From NCBI RefSeq assembly GCF_905220415.1, contig NC_059543.1, positions 8,570,001 through 8,634,000 on the forward strand: DNA of 64,000 nucleotides, written 5' to 3'. Shown here piece by piece: positions 50,453 to 62,691 of this stretch. The notes below the pieces were generated by a model, which had not been told where the DNA came from, did not search any database, and saw nothing but the letters and a program-made list of their open reading frames with translations. Made by a program: the position numbers and the translations under genes. Every line of letters starts with the position of its first letter. Position 1 is the first letter of the stretch. This DNA is from Colias croceus. Lineage: Eukaryota > Arthropoda > Insecta > Lepidoptera > Pieridae.

Positions 50453-50922
50453 TAATATTATGTAATATTAAAAACTCATTATAAAGCCGTGTAGGTACCT
50501 GTTTTTATAATTTTATATTTGCTTGCTTGATGCTAGATCGAGTAGTAACATTTAATATTTTTCGATGAAGGTCAATCAGATACAAAATATTAAAACCGTT
50601 AAACGTACGTGAGGAAGTAAGTCTCACCGTGTATTCAGGACAACATGCCATTTCGAATGGCACTGTTTTGTTATATATGTTATTAATCATTATACATACT
50701 ATTCATGAGAAAAAAAACCTGAACTAGCAAACGATCTGCCAGAAAACTCTACTTATCGAAATGAAACTACACGGCTAAAACCTCTGAATTAGTACCGAAA
50801 GATAATTAAATAAAATAATAAAAGTAACTCAAGCATTTTCAGGTTTTCATTACATACCTGCACCAGAATTTTTGTTAGTCCAGAAAAAGCTAGAATATCA
50901 GTTAGTTCATAAAAAGCTTTGA

Positions 50923-51207
50923 CTTCTTCAAAAGCATGATTCCAAATGGGGAACATTCTCGAGTCTACCGTTTGTGATGCAGTTGATAAGGAACTCACTT
51001 TTTGTGCAAGTTCTAGCCACAAGAGCCTTTATTTATAACACGTATCCTGCTCTACAACTAGACCATATCTGTGACTTTTATAAAATCTTTCCAAGTAGCT
51101 CAAACAAGAACTATGAAGTTGGTAAGAAATTAGGTTCGATCAAGTCACCTTTAACCTTCTACTTACTTTCCAAATACGTTCCATCTGTTTGTGTTCACGA
51201 TGTTTGA
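50923..51207 (+). other. Open frame of unknown nature
   Basis: About 95 codons are open on the plus strand after a stop at 50920 and end HDV-stop at 51207. The peptide has an ordinary amino-acid mix (for example IYNTYPALQLDHICDFYKIF) rather than the Lys/Asn/Ile/Phe bias of chance frames here. The minus strand over 50789-51022 is also open and contains a strong donor-like CAG|GTATGT at about 50857. I recognise no family in either. It may be a decayed transposon or chance. Confidence 0.2.
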
Positions 51208-54200
51208 GACCAAAGATCTCTAAGATGGGAAACTTATAATATATACAACTTTTGTATTTACACAAAATTGAGCTTCTTACTAGTTATATTAAAAATTACG
51301 TTTGCGTAGCGTTATTGCTGATATCTATTTTACAATTATTAAAAACGTTATTATGTGTTAGTGCTTTGGATTTACATATTATATTTTGTTATAATGAGTA
51401 AGATTATATCAGTAAATATTGCACTGCAGTTAATTTGTTTGAAGGCCAACATTATAAGAGGTTTAATGAACCATATCATCACAATTAACATTTCTGATAA
51501 TGCTTATTTTTAGAATTACGAACGGCTTTACTTTAAAAATGCTCTATAGCGACGCAATGTTAAGGTTCACAATATGAATACCTACCATATAAAATCCGAC
51601 ACAATCATAATGGAATCATATTTGCATGTTATTTGAATTACTTTCACAGTCGCTAGCCACAATACTAGACACGAAATTGAACACTGGAACCAATAACGAT
51701 ACTGAATTTCTCTTCGTACACATGTGACCTATAGGTCTATTTTTTACCAAGAACATGAACATAATATTGAAATTAGAGTCGCTTCAATAAATGTGTATGT
51801 ACCCTATGTTGAATTTACTAGTTATATCAGTACAATAAAGTAATTAACGTAGTTTTTACTATCGTTCGAAGATTGAACAAAAACAAATGTATAAACAAAA
51901 ACAATATTAATACCACTTTCGTTGCAGATAGCAGGTATGTGCGGCGAGGGAGGGCGGCCGAGAGCAATGTCCTGCGCCGTTCATGTGCTATGCTGCATAC
52001 ATAATGCGTTACCTACCGAGCCTTCTACTGACTTTTATATTTAGGCTTATGCGGTTTATTTCGTCTAGCTATGTTTTGTTTCCGGTGAAACGTGTTAAAT
52101 TAATTTACAGACGTTTTTTTTTTCCTATAAACTCTACCATAGAGCAAAATACATCTTTCTATTTTTTCTGTGTATTTTTTGATATGATTTTTCATAGAGA
52201 TATATCGTAATTTGGAGAAGGATTTATGTTAGTTTTAGTTGCTATAGTAAAAAAAGTCCGTGGGTAAATTGTGGAACATGTACGGGAGCTTTTAACCGAG
52301 TGTTACCACTTACCTATATCAGAATGTTAAACAAAAACTTAAATTAAGTAATAGATGTGGGCTGCAATTTTTTCTGACCTTTATGCTCTAAGGAGCAATA
52401 ATATTTGTTCAGTGATGTTCATGTTGTTTACTCTCCTTAGTTACGTGATTAAAAGCTAACGGTAGTAACTTAGTAAGCCTCCTGACAAGTATATAAAATG
52501 ACTCTACTCTTCATAGATTTATGTCCAACGCGTCTGAAGCTATCCGAAGACAGATTGTTATTATCATAGAGCAGTGGTTATAACAAGTATGGTGATTAGA
52601 TCAATTTGTACGATTAATATTATTGCAACGAGGAAAACTTTGCCGCAGTTTTACCATACATCTACGCAACGAGATTTTGCTCACAATTTCACTGCTTTCC
52701 CTTTAATATTTTTGCTAATAATTTAGGTTTATTAAAGTTGAGAGTTCGAATATCAACGTTATTTAAAAAACTCTCTAGTTAATTTTAAAATATGCAAGCT
52801 AAAACTGGATAGTTCAATCAACCCAAAATAATGTCGTTAATATGCGCGTTGCTATTAGTAACGGTTCTATATGGAGATGTATCAGACATTTTTTGTATAA
52901 TGTGGTCTTTTGCGCGGTTAATTAAAAGCAAATCTATGTTTCGTGTAATCAATTCAACAATATCAACTTACATATGAGTTTATCTGTGACATCGCGGCTC
53001 TTAATTTAAACGGATGAACGGTTACAAGCTCACGCTTTCACTGTTAGAGGCTTCTAACTAAACAATTATTTTAATATTTACAGTTCGAAGCTGTATTTAA
53101 AATTACATCGAAATGGATGATGATAAAAAGGTGCTAAAAAAACAAGACTACACGCAAGATTCACAAAAACGTAAAGTTATTTAGCAGGTAAACTAAGCAT
53201 TTGATTTACATAATATTTAAAAGCTGAAAAATATTAATTAATAATTTAATACCGTCTGTATCGTTTCGCAAGAAATTATAGAGACGCTCGCAAATTAGTG
53301 AAATGTTTCGATGTCGAAACAATTTTCATCCGATCAGTCAAAGGAGATTAGATCTAACTGAATGCGGCCGATGTTGCGGTTTATAGCTAGTTAATAAACT
53401 CATTAAATATAACGCTATAACTTGTGAAAGTTTTGCACTATGTCGGTTCAATTAAATAGGTACCTATTATTAGGTCCGATCTTGTTGGGTAGTAAGTTTT
53501 ATGCCATCCTAAAGACCATGTATAAAATGAAAAACAGATAGGTATTTTAAATTTATTAAAATATGCAGTATTTCAAAGATAACGAAATAACAGTAAAATT
53601 GCTGATCGTGAGCAAGGATTAGAAACCTGACTCTACATGGTGAAATGTTGCGAAATTGTATTAAAACTTCAGATTGTTTCTTTAGTTACGCTAAGCTGGA
53701 TTTAAAAAAAAAGCTACATTATTCTCGGGTGACATAGCTATATTTTTCATCAGGTTCAACACGGAACCAGGACGAGTTGCTATATAACATGTAAGTGCAA
53801 TATAAAATTTCAAATACAGTTTGTATCAGATTAAAACTCAAACCTTTCAGATGAAAATAATATTATGTAATATGAATTTTAACATTAGGTACACTTTCAC
53901 AAAAAATTTGCATACCTAGGTACTGCACGTAAGTTACTTTACTTCAGTTTTTCTTACGAAATACGAAAGCTATGCAGCTGATGCCTCATATTAGCGATAG
54001 GTTACCTACCGTCCTACCTATAACGTAATGTCAAACGTAGTCAAGCTTTAAATCGACGTAGGTATGTATAATATAAAATATATAAAATAATAAATACGTA
54101 CGATTCAAGATGTACATTTATACAGCTATGTTTTTCATTGTCTCGATTAATATCCAATGAAATATTTTGTTGAATAAGCATCAATACCGATACGAGTGCA

Positions 54201-54899
54201 AATTTTTCTCTAGGTCTACCTACCTACGTTCTTTTTTAATACAAAGGTAGATATTATATAAAGAAACGTGCCATAAATTCATTATTTCCATTATTTTATG
54301 CGTCATCATGAATGATTCATGGAACTGTACGTTCTTCCCATCAGCCATGTATTAGGTACCTATTACTATCCGAAATAAGGCTTAGGCGACGTTATCCTTT
54401 GTAACGGTTAATTGACGGCCAAATTTAGTTTCGATAAGCCTTTACAACCGTTTTAAGTTGATTGGCTGAATAAGACGTTGTTACCGAATGATAACATTTT
54501 AAAGATTACAAGACAAAGGCGTAGGCCTATACTTAAATAATTCTAGTTCGTTTTAAACTGGGTTTGACATCGTTAATTACACTTAATCCATATACCTACA
54601 GTGAAATGGATGAAATAGGTATCACATAGGTTTTTATTTTACCTGTAGTCGTTAAGTAAATACCTAGGTACTTACTTACGTCATGAAGGTGTAACTTATA
54701 AAAGTTAAGTAACCTTTAGTACCACTACATATTACTTGTGCAAAAATGCTAATTTTTAGCACTTTAAACTGTGGAGACAGATTTGAACTTTATGTTTTCC
54801 AGAATTTCTTTACAAACTTTTACTTTATTGATACTTAAGTAGGTACATACCTTTACATTGAAGTAAGAAAGCATCTACCTATTTCGTATAAATAGCAAA

Positions 54900-55340
54900 A
54901 TATATGTATATCTCCACTAACAAATACAAATAGGTAGGTACTTACCTATCATGTAGGTATGTATCCCATACTGCATACAAAAATCTACTACCTACCTAGG
55001 TACCTAGTCTCTATATTCTACGAAAAACAATACCTATAATAACAAGAAGGTAGGTAGGTATTCACAAACTGGTTGTTTATCAATAATTTTTATAATATTT
55101 TCCCGTTAAAGTGAAAACGGCAAAACCTACAAAGACTTTAAAAATTAAAAGATAACATGAAAGATATTAGTGCTACAAAGTTACCAAGAGCAAAGTTCAG
55201 TCATAATTTTGAAACTGTTTAATAACAGGTACGAAGGTATTTTATTAATACTTACAAAATTATGAAAACGTTATACCTACCTACGTACCTATGCGAAACG
55301 TAGGTACTAATATGTTAAATAATAGATAGTACCTAGTATA
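54900..55340. repeat. Dense TAGGTA/TACCTA stretch
   Basis: Many copies of TAGGTA or TACCTA, often as TAGGTAGGTA or TACCTACCTA, on both strands within about 440 bp. TAGGTAG also matches a weaker Zelda-type motif. TAGGTA is generally frequent in this window, so the cluster is likely simple-sequence growth. Confidence 0.6.
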
Positions 55341-55431
55341 ACTTTACGAAGGGACCAAGGTGTTTTATCTCATTTTATATTTTTGGAAAATAAATTAAAA
55401 ATATCTAAACATTAAATAACTTTGTACTTAC

Positions 55432-55720
55432 AGTAAAATTTTTAATCCAAATCCAGGTTGAAGTGAAGGTTCATCACACACTAGATTTTATACCTATTTA
55501 TTAAAACAACTGCGTATCGATATGGATATATCGGAATAGTCTAGTTTCTTAGAAATAGTTGCACTTTTTACTACTTTTAAAACTATACTTTGTTCGTTTA
55601 TCTTTTCAAGAAAAAAAGACGTTCGTTCGATCGTTTTGTGTCGCAAAACCGGTAAGACGGGTCTGGCTGAGTCTGGCAATACCTACCTGTCCCGTCCCGA
55701 TCCCAATGACTTATTGACTT
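55432..55720 (-). promoter_or_regulatory. btsz: Candidate btsz promoter and non-coding first exon
   Basis: A less AT-rich zone (about 55430-55830) carries an exact DREF-type site TATCGATA at 55515-55522. On the minus strand it ends in a strong donor-like ACT|GTAAGTAC at 55432/55431. A non-coding exon ending there would splice to 37046 without a frame constraint, leaving Met 37026 as start. It sits between the tna 3' end and btsz, where a btsz start would be expected. All of this is inference; no initiator or transcript evidence. Confidence 0.25.
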
Positions 55721-56631
55721 CAGAGTTCAGACTTGTCGACTGTTCTGTCAGGTTCTGTCATATTTTGTCCATGCTCCGTCAAATGTCTACTTGAACTGAC
55801 TGCGTCAAATATCAGTATTGCCACATAAGAATAATATTATTGATAATAATTTAGTTTCTAGCTCTATCTTGAGCTCTATGTTACTATGCTAATTTATTTT
55901 TATGGGGCGATGGGTGATTAATGATTATTCAATGCGTGGTCGAACAGATTAAAAATTTTACAATCGTCGCAATCTCCGTTCTTGCTTTTTAAAAAAAATA
56001 TGAAAAAATATTGTGCATGTTCTATTAAATAATATACCAAATATATTATGTAGTATGTAAATAATAATAAATTACTGTTTTATATTGTCGTTAGCCTGTG
56101 AATTTAATGCAAAGACGTTTTAACTAGACAGTGCACTAAGGCGCAAAAACCATTCCGAGTGTGAGCGTCGCGTCCTCAAATTATTGTCTACAATGAGGTG
56201 ATCATGGCCAAGCAAACTATGCTTGGGTATAAACTAAGCTTATTGCAGAAATTGCTTGTAAAACGAGCGTGTACAAAATATTATGTTCTGATACGTAACA
56301 TTAATGATATGCCAATAATATAATTTAATGTATGTAAAAATAAAATAAAACATAGTTTACGTAGGTATATGTTACTATAAAATTGTAATCACCGTTATAA
56401 TTTTCATACATTGCTGAATAGTACAGTTAAAAGCAGTTTCTATCATAATGTAGCATTATCTCGTTCTTGAGGGTTTTGCTAAGGTTTTGCTCAATTGAAT
56501 ATTTTTTTAACGATAAGGAATTATTCATAAGATCCATAGAGGTCAAACAAAATTCGTGTCACTCTAGACAAGGACCATTTACCGTTGGGAGACCTTTCGC
56601 TCGGACCGCTTGCTTAGCTTCCGCTTGTTAA

Positions 56632-56989
56632 GCCGGTTGCAGACCGAAAACTAAGCTATTCCAAAGCTAAGCTAGGGAAGCTAGGCTAAGCCAAACTAAG
56701 CTAACATAGAAATAAATGGCGTGCACACAAAGAGCTAAGCCAAAGCCCAGTTAGTGTTGTGGAGTTCAATTAGACGGACGACGAAGGGCGTGCGGGGAAG
56801 GCGGGAGGGACATAGCTTAGCTCGCGTAGCTGCGCATCGGCATACACAACTAACATAGCTTCGCATATTTTAGTTAGCTCACATAGCTTAGTTCACATAG
56901 TTTGCGGTCTGCACACAAGTATGGAAAACTGCGTTAGCTATGCGAGCTAAGCTAAACTAACTTAGCTTAGCTCTTGGTCTGCAACCCGC
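56632..56989. mobile_element. Miniature inverted-repeat element with AGCTAAGCTA subrepeats
   Basis: Terminal inverted repeats GC(C/G)GGTTGCAGACC at both ends (one mismatch in 14). Many AGCTAAGC/GCTTAGCT units lie on the inner side of both ends, and there is a GC-rich centre (GACGGACGACGAAGGGCG). The element is 358 bp, without coding capacity. The flanks contain TAA on either side but are offset by one base, so the target duplication is not clean. The structure fits a non-autonomous DNA transposon, perhaps PIF/Harbinger. Confidence 0.75.
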
Positions 56990-57534
56990 ATAAATGTGGA
57001 AGAAGCAACCCTGATTTTATTTGTGTCAAAAAAAAATGTTTTTTTTTTAGCACCGTCTTGTTAATAGTCTTTGATTTAATGCCACGAAACGATTTTTTCT
57101 GATATCATTAGTCAAAATAAATTACTTGACTTTTTTATTTAATAGCATTTTCTATTGAAATTATTGCAATTTCTTCAAATAATAATTATAAAATGGCAGC
57201 ACTATTACTTGCTCTGTGGCAGCACTATTATTTATGACATGTTTATGACAATATATTATGGTCAACCACAGTCACAGAACACTATGACCACAGTGACCAG
57301 TGTCCACAGTGGTCAACCGTCAACAGCAAGAGATCTGTTCAAATGCAATTCAAATTTCAAATATCGAATGATATACTCGAGTGAAATTTGTATTTTTTTA
57401 CTAATAAAGTGAATAAAGTTAGTGAGCTTTTGAGCGCAATTCCACACAAGTTCGGCTTTTAAAGTTTGCTAAAAGATAACTGTGAGAATTGCTAATTAAT
57501 GGATTTATGATTTGTTATAATTCATATTATTATG

Positions 57535-58554
57535 GTGGCAGTACACATGGGGCCAACGTGTTGGGCCAATGGGTTGGGCCAACGTGTAGAGAGCTACTTG
57601 GCGGTATGTTGGCTTCATTAACCTAGTTGGCGCCAATATTGGCAGGCCAACCGAATGTTGTCGGTTTTTTGTGCACACTTCAAAGGATCTTGGCGCGCTC
57701 CGCAAACAGCGTTCACACGTTGGTGTCTTGTTCAGTTTATTGTTACTCGTCAGTGGAGACAGTATCGTTGCGCGTCAATGAAATTTACGTTTCCATGTTC
57801 CGATAGCGATGGCGGCGCCGATGTGGACAAGCAATGAGGTTTTACAATTCGTAGAATTGTATCGACATGAAGGAATAATTTGAAATCCACTGCATGAACT
57901 ACACAAAAATAAAAACCATATGACTCAATAAATTAGATGTTTTATTTTCTATTTAAGTATTATATTATTCTAGATGTTTTTCATAACTCACTTTCATACA
58001 TTTGCGATAAAAAAATGAATATATTAAAAATGAGTAAAATAGTATGAAACAGTTACTTGTTCTTAAAAATTAAATAACAATAAACAATGAGCATGATTTT
58101 GATCAAAATTTGCTTTATTACATAAATAATATTATCAAATATCACCAATCAATACATCCGTCCGTAATCATTAAAGTTTCGTTTTATAGGTAGTTAAAAT
58201 TAAATTAAATGTAAAATGTACACATTTTAAACATTTGAAAAAATCTAAACATATTTTTTAATAATGTTTCATTTATACAGAAATAAAAAAAAGGAAAATA
58301 GAGATTGGAAAATGGTATCATCGCAGACGGCAGAGTACACTCAAGAGTTATTGGTGCACATGTACGTAATAATTAATTATTAAACGCACTGTATAAATAA
58401 ATTGCCGCGGCTGCAAGAACTTCTACGGACTACGTCCATCTTTGAAGCGCCAATGCAGAATGATCAGTACGCCAATGTGTGATCAGGAATCTTGATATCC
58501 TTCATTTTTTCCCAACACGTTGGCCCAACGCCTTGGCCCCATGTGTACTGCCGC
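57535..58554. mobile_element. PIF/Harbinger-like DNA transposon, non-autonomous
   Basis: The ends are inverted: G(T/C)GGCAGTACACATGGGGCC at 57535 and its complement ending at 58554, followed by further paired GTTGGGCCAA-type blocks. The 1020-bp interior carries a decayed MADF-domain frame (57821-57949). PIF/Harbinger elements carry a second gene for a Myb/MADF-type DNA-binding protein, which supports the class. No transposase nuclease frame is inside, so it depends on helper elements. A clear 3-bp target duplication was not found. Confidence 0.75.
57821..57949 (+). pseudogene. Broken MADF-domain frame inside the Harbinger-like element
   Basis: The frame reads MWTSNEVLQFVELYRHEG, then II, a stop, NPLHELHKNKNHMTQ, another stop. 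This matches the start of a MADF (Myb/SANT-like) domain: an E-x-L-(x)-F-V-E-L-Y-R helix followed by LWxPxHxxYKNK. The first stop (TGA) is where the conserved Trp (TGG) is expected. Only the first third of the domain is visible. Confidence 0.65.
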
Positions 58555-61500
58555 TATTAGAATCGTTCCCACTTCCCTGTAGTAATTTTAATAGTAGAAG
58601 TAACGTAAGTCGTAGCAACTATTTAATAATATGTTTTATAAAAGTAAGTACATACATACCTACTGGTTATTACTGTTAATATAAACAAAGGTAAAACAGT
58701 GCTTGTAGGTAGTACACCATTGCTTAGTGTCGTATGATCGAATCACATAGGTATTTTATAGATATATCCGAGTAAAATTAATTGAAAATAGATAAATCGG
58801 TACATACTTACCTACCAATTAATACTTACATTGTTTAAAATTTGCTTTTTGTAGGTACCTTCATAATTTGGAAGAGATATATGTTTAAAGTACCTAGCTA
58901 TGCTTTGTAATGTAGTTAAGTAGGTAGACCTCTAGTCAAAACTTATTAGTTTAATACTAATTTATTATACTTACTTAAAACATTTTCATGAAAACCATCC
59001 ACCGACCAACTCAAAAAGTTATCAAAATATGCTCTATCCAATTACTTCAAAGATGAGAAGATACTATGAAGAATATAACTGTGATATTATGGTAAAGGTA
59101 AGTTTCACTCTTCAAAATACTTAAAAATAAATTCATATCTTTGTTGGGTTTATTACATTGTATAGTTGAGGGAAATATTAGTACAATGTGCAATTTAATT
59201 CTCATGAACTGTAATTAGGTAATTTTAAGTCTTCCTCCAACTAACTATGAAAAACAATTATTTAATAAAAAAAATTCTGAAGAAAAAGGTTTATGTTAGG
59301 TACTCAAATGAAAAAATAGAATAATTTTTAAGATTCATTTTATTTTTAATAACATAAAAATGTTATGTATTTTTTTCAATTTTACATATTTAGAAATGAA
59401 TTTCAGTGGGGTACCAGATTTCTAGTATTCACAATAAGATCAGGATTTTTACTACATTACAATTTGGCTTTTGAATTATAGGTCATGGGTTGCATATTAT
59501 TAGAATAACTTTTCACTTATTTTCAAATGCTGTTTTTACATTCGTCAAATCTACTTAGTCCACAGCAGTTCATTATATTAATCAACAAAATATATATTGT
59601 AATAATTTACTCAATTGGATGGATCATACAATATGATTCTTGTCTTCTGTTCAATGTGATATGCTCTACATTTTTATGATATTTTCAATTTAATATAAAC
59701 ATTAATTTTACCTAAAACAGGTAACAGTATAAAAAAGTACTATTTGGTCATTCAAAAACCACTATGATGATCCATCCAACAGCAATATTAACTACAATAA
59801 ATAGAACTAGCTAACTGGAATTGAAGGTCCCTTAAAAGTATATAAATTTATTTCCGTAGCAGTGATCAATTACACATCTTGCTTTATTATGTTTTAATGT
59901 AAGTTTTTTGACAAATTTCAAAACTGTTGTAGCAAATATTTCCGTGTGATTGACCACAGCTTTTAAGTAATGCTAATTTATTGTTTTCGTAAAAGATGAC
60001 TAAATCTAAAGAGGCGCCCATATAACTAGCATGTATTGAATATGCGCAAATCACCATATTTTACAATTGAATTAGAAAATAGACAGAACTTTATAAGAAT
60101 CTAAGACTTTTACGATACTGCACAAAGATATCAATTAATTAAATTTCTTTTAAATATAGTTGTTAATTTTATGATGAAAGGAAATAAACATTTCTTTAAG
60201 AAATTAGCTACAACAGTGTAAAGGGATTACTTGAAAGAATTGAGGAAAATATGGCGCGCTTAGTCTGTGAAGTACAACCAAACATTTGAAAATAGGTGAA
60301 ACTAGTAATATTTAGTCAACTTAATGCTCATCAGTTTGATCTCAAAGTAACAATTCATAAACCTATTTTTTGAAGTAACATGTTTATAACAAAACAAAGT
60401 AGTCATTAAATATTCTGTATCTATTGATTTATTATATTTATTGCTTTTATGTTTTCACATCACGAATTTAATTGGTAGGTAAATCATAATTATTATAGAT
60501 GAGCACTATGTGATGATAAAATTTCTACTATATAAATTATTATTTAAATTGCATTATTTCTGACACAGTAAATGCATGTCAGAGTACAGATTATCAGTTA
60601 GAAATATAAATTTATTTTTAAAAGTTATTGCATGGATCAGTATTGAATAATAATGAAGCAACTATCCATAAAAAAATTATCAATTTCAAAAAACATTTTA
60701 TATAGATTAGCACCCTAATATTTTTGTTTTTAAATACCTACTTAGGTCATTAATTAATTTAAGTATAATATGTAGTCTGTAAAGTTTTTGTAATGCCGAT
60801 TTATTGTTAACTACCATTAAAAAATTTCAAGAATGTATAAAGAGAGATATCAATATCATTGTTACAAATAATTGTATAGTTATGTTAAAAATTAATAATT
60901 TGGTCTTTTCTTCTCCACTACAATCTGTACTCTGAATGCTTCTATGCAATTTGAATATAGTGGTGTTCTGTACATGTAAAACCATGTGTAGATTGATTGT
61001 TTTAATTTAGTTTTACTACACTAAACTGGCCGTCATATAAGTATCTGCCATGTTCTAAATATATAACTAGATCATATAATATTCTTACCTAAATCATATT
61101 TACAAATAATACAGTTCATTACTCTTTTAACATAGAAATTAAAATATATTTCTATCATTCTTCAATTCACATAACGCAAAATAATTTAACAGTGTTTTTG
61201 CACTCACATTTACAATATAGTTCAGCAACTTGTTGTCACTATATACTGATTTCAAACAACTCATTTAGAATATATCACCCAATAAGCGAGTAGCTACATA
61301 CCCACAAATCCTAGCATGTCTTATATTAAAAAATGCAGAAATATGAAAAATTTAAGGAATATTTTTATTTTTGGGGCATGAACATTATAGTTCTTTTGCA
61401 TATATTTAGTTTTAGGAACTATAAAATTCATACTGCCACTCGCGAGCTCCGCAACAAAATGACTACATAGCTATATTTACATATTGCATTACGGTCTCTT

Positions 61501-62111
61501 GACTATTGAAAGAACTAGGAAAATAAAATAAAATATCTCGCTATTTACAGTTGGTAAACTATACACAATTAGACTCAAAATATCTAATTATAGCATTATA
61601 TTGAACAAGAGGATGAATTAATTTAATTAGTTTATTCTATTCTTTAGAATATTTAGAGCTCAGGTGCGCCACGGTTGTCGCGGTGGCGCGAGGAACTATA
61701 CATACACAACACCGCAGTGTCTATGGCCGGTGAGGCCTTTGCCACACCTCAGACCTTATCTATATATTATAACTATAAATTTTTCTCCAACATCATTGTT
61801 TCAACAAGATGCTCTAGACAACGTCGAATGTCGCATTATGCTAGATTTACGTAGCACGTCCATTTAAGTGGGAGATTCTATTAGCTTTGCTATATCAGAA
61901 ACACTTGGAGACGTCTTGCGACACTCGACGTCGACGCTCGTGGAGAAGAAACTAAAATCTAATATCACAATGTCGAGCTCCTAAACAGGAGCTAAATAGG
62001 CGTCAAACTAGGCCGCTAGATTCTACGAAAGATTGAATCCCAGCCTATTTCAGAATAGGCCTGATGGGTGTTTAATCTTCATTTCTAATGGCCTAGAAAC
62101 ATCCTTGTCAC
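58555..62111 (-). other. tna 3' UTR and intergenic region
   Basis: Downstream (minus strand) of the tna stop at 62112. The first 450 bp are less AT-rich and include a GC-rich hairpin (61666-61690). The rest is very AT-rich with no open frame. Several AATAAA-type signals (TTTATT on the plus strand) occur, for example near 61631, 61364, 60797 and 59975, so the UTR end cannot be fixed. No second gene was recognised. Confidence 0.5.
61666..61690. other. GC-rich hairpin in the tna 3' UTR
   Basis: GCGCCAC pairs with GTGGCGC across a short GGTTGTCGCG centre. In the minus-strand transcript it would form a stable stem about 420 nt after the tna stop. Function unknown. Confidence 0.5.
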
Positions 62112-62273
62112 TCATTCAAACAGCGCTAATAAGTCATCAGATGAGGGAGCGCGTGGTGGATGCGAGCCCGCTGACGATGATGATGAAGGTGGCGTCGCTA
62201 GAAGCTCACCAAGAGCAGGGGCATCCAAGTATGAAAGTAATTCCATTGGATCAACACTTGTTTCCGGTAGCAA
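62112..62273 (-). CDS. tna: tna last coding exon with C-terminal activation motif
   Basis: This exon of 54 codons including the stop TGA has its acceptor CTTTGCAG ending at 62274, phase 0. It encodes LLPETSVDPMELLSYLD, a Pro/Ser-rich linker and the end DDLLALFE. DPMELLSYLD and DDLLALFE are the signature of the C-terminal transactivation region of ZMIZ1/ZMIZ2. The match of both ends leaves little doubt about frame and stop. No longer plus-strand frame over it is real. Confidence 0.95.
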   Translation of the reverse strand: MLPETSVDPMELLSYLDAPALGELLATPPSSSSSAGSHPPRAPSSDDLLALFE

Positions 62274-62385
62274 CTGCAAAGTGAATTTTTTATTGATATA
62301 TTTAAATTTTTAATGTAAAGTTTAACAAAATATATATTATGTTTATAAACGATTACAACGAATAAAATCAACGACAGAAACTTAC

Positions 62386-62586
62386 GTTTAAGTTGTCAGT
62401 CCCCTCGCCGTCAATTACTGCGGCTGGGTCAAAATTTAAGTCGGCAGGAATATCAACGTCGTTCAAAGAATGATGTCCAACTGAAGGTGGACCTGGCGTG
62501 TGACTGGAGCCAGGTGTATGAGCGCCACCTCCTCCAGGAGTGTGAGCTGACCCAGGCGTATGAGGTGTGTGTGGAGTATGAGGCAT
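62386..62586 (-). CDS. tna: tna exon: HTPG repeats
   Basis: This exon of 67 codons has its acceptor ATATTTTAG ending at 62587 and a donor GTAAGT from 62385, phase 0 at both ends. It encodes MPHTPHTPHTPGS and further HTPG units with Gly-rich spacers, then GHHSLNDVDIPADLNFDPAAVIDGEGTDNLN. The second part is acidic and belongs to the conserved C-terminal region of ZMIZ proteins. The repeats are Thr-Pro sites that proline-directed kinases could use. Confidence 0.93.
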
Positions 62587-62691
62587 CTAAAATATTAAAA
62601 ATAGTAATCATCATCAAGAAACAAAAGAAAAACGTGATGGTTTGAAACATTTCTACATTTTTTTAAATATTTCAATGATTTATATAGAAAA

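Larger units (their letters stand above)
37047..55431 (-). other. Probable first btsz intron or upstream region, no coding exon found
   Basis: 18.4 kb of AT-rich DNA upstream of the 37046 exon. Repeats lie at 41425-41649, 43311-43462, 49858-50055 and 50283-50452; there is a possible unclassified repeat at 45383-46330, an inverted repeat at 48521-48622, and a dense TAGGTA/TACCTA stretch at 54900-55340. Small GC-richer spots occur at 38700-38760 and 51930-52000. Open frames such as 42975-43274 (+) and 50923-51207 (+) show no recognised family. I cannot exclude a small unrecognised exon. Confidence 0.5.

Noticed and set aside
51930..51990. GC-rich spot with TTGCAG|ATAGCAG|GTATGTG on the plus strand, resembling a 7-base micro-exon
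   Set aside because: No plus-strand gene is present to use it; likely chance.
62033..62284. Plus-strand frame of 83 codons over the last tna exon
   Set aside because: Antisense of a clearly conserved ZMIZ C-terminus.
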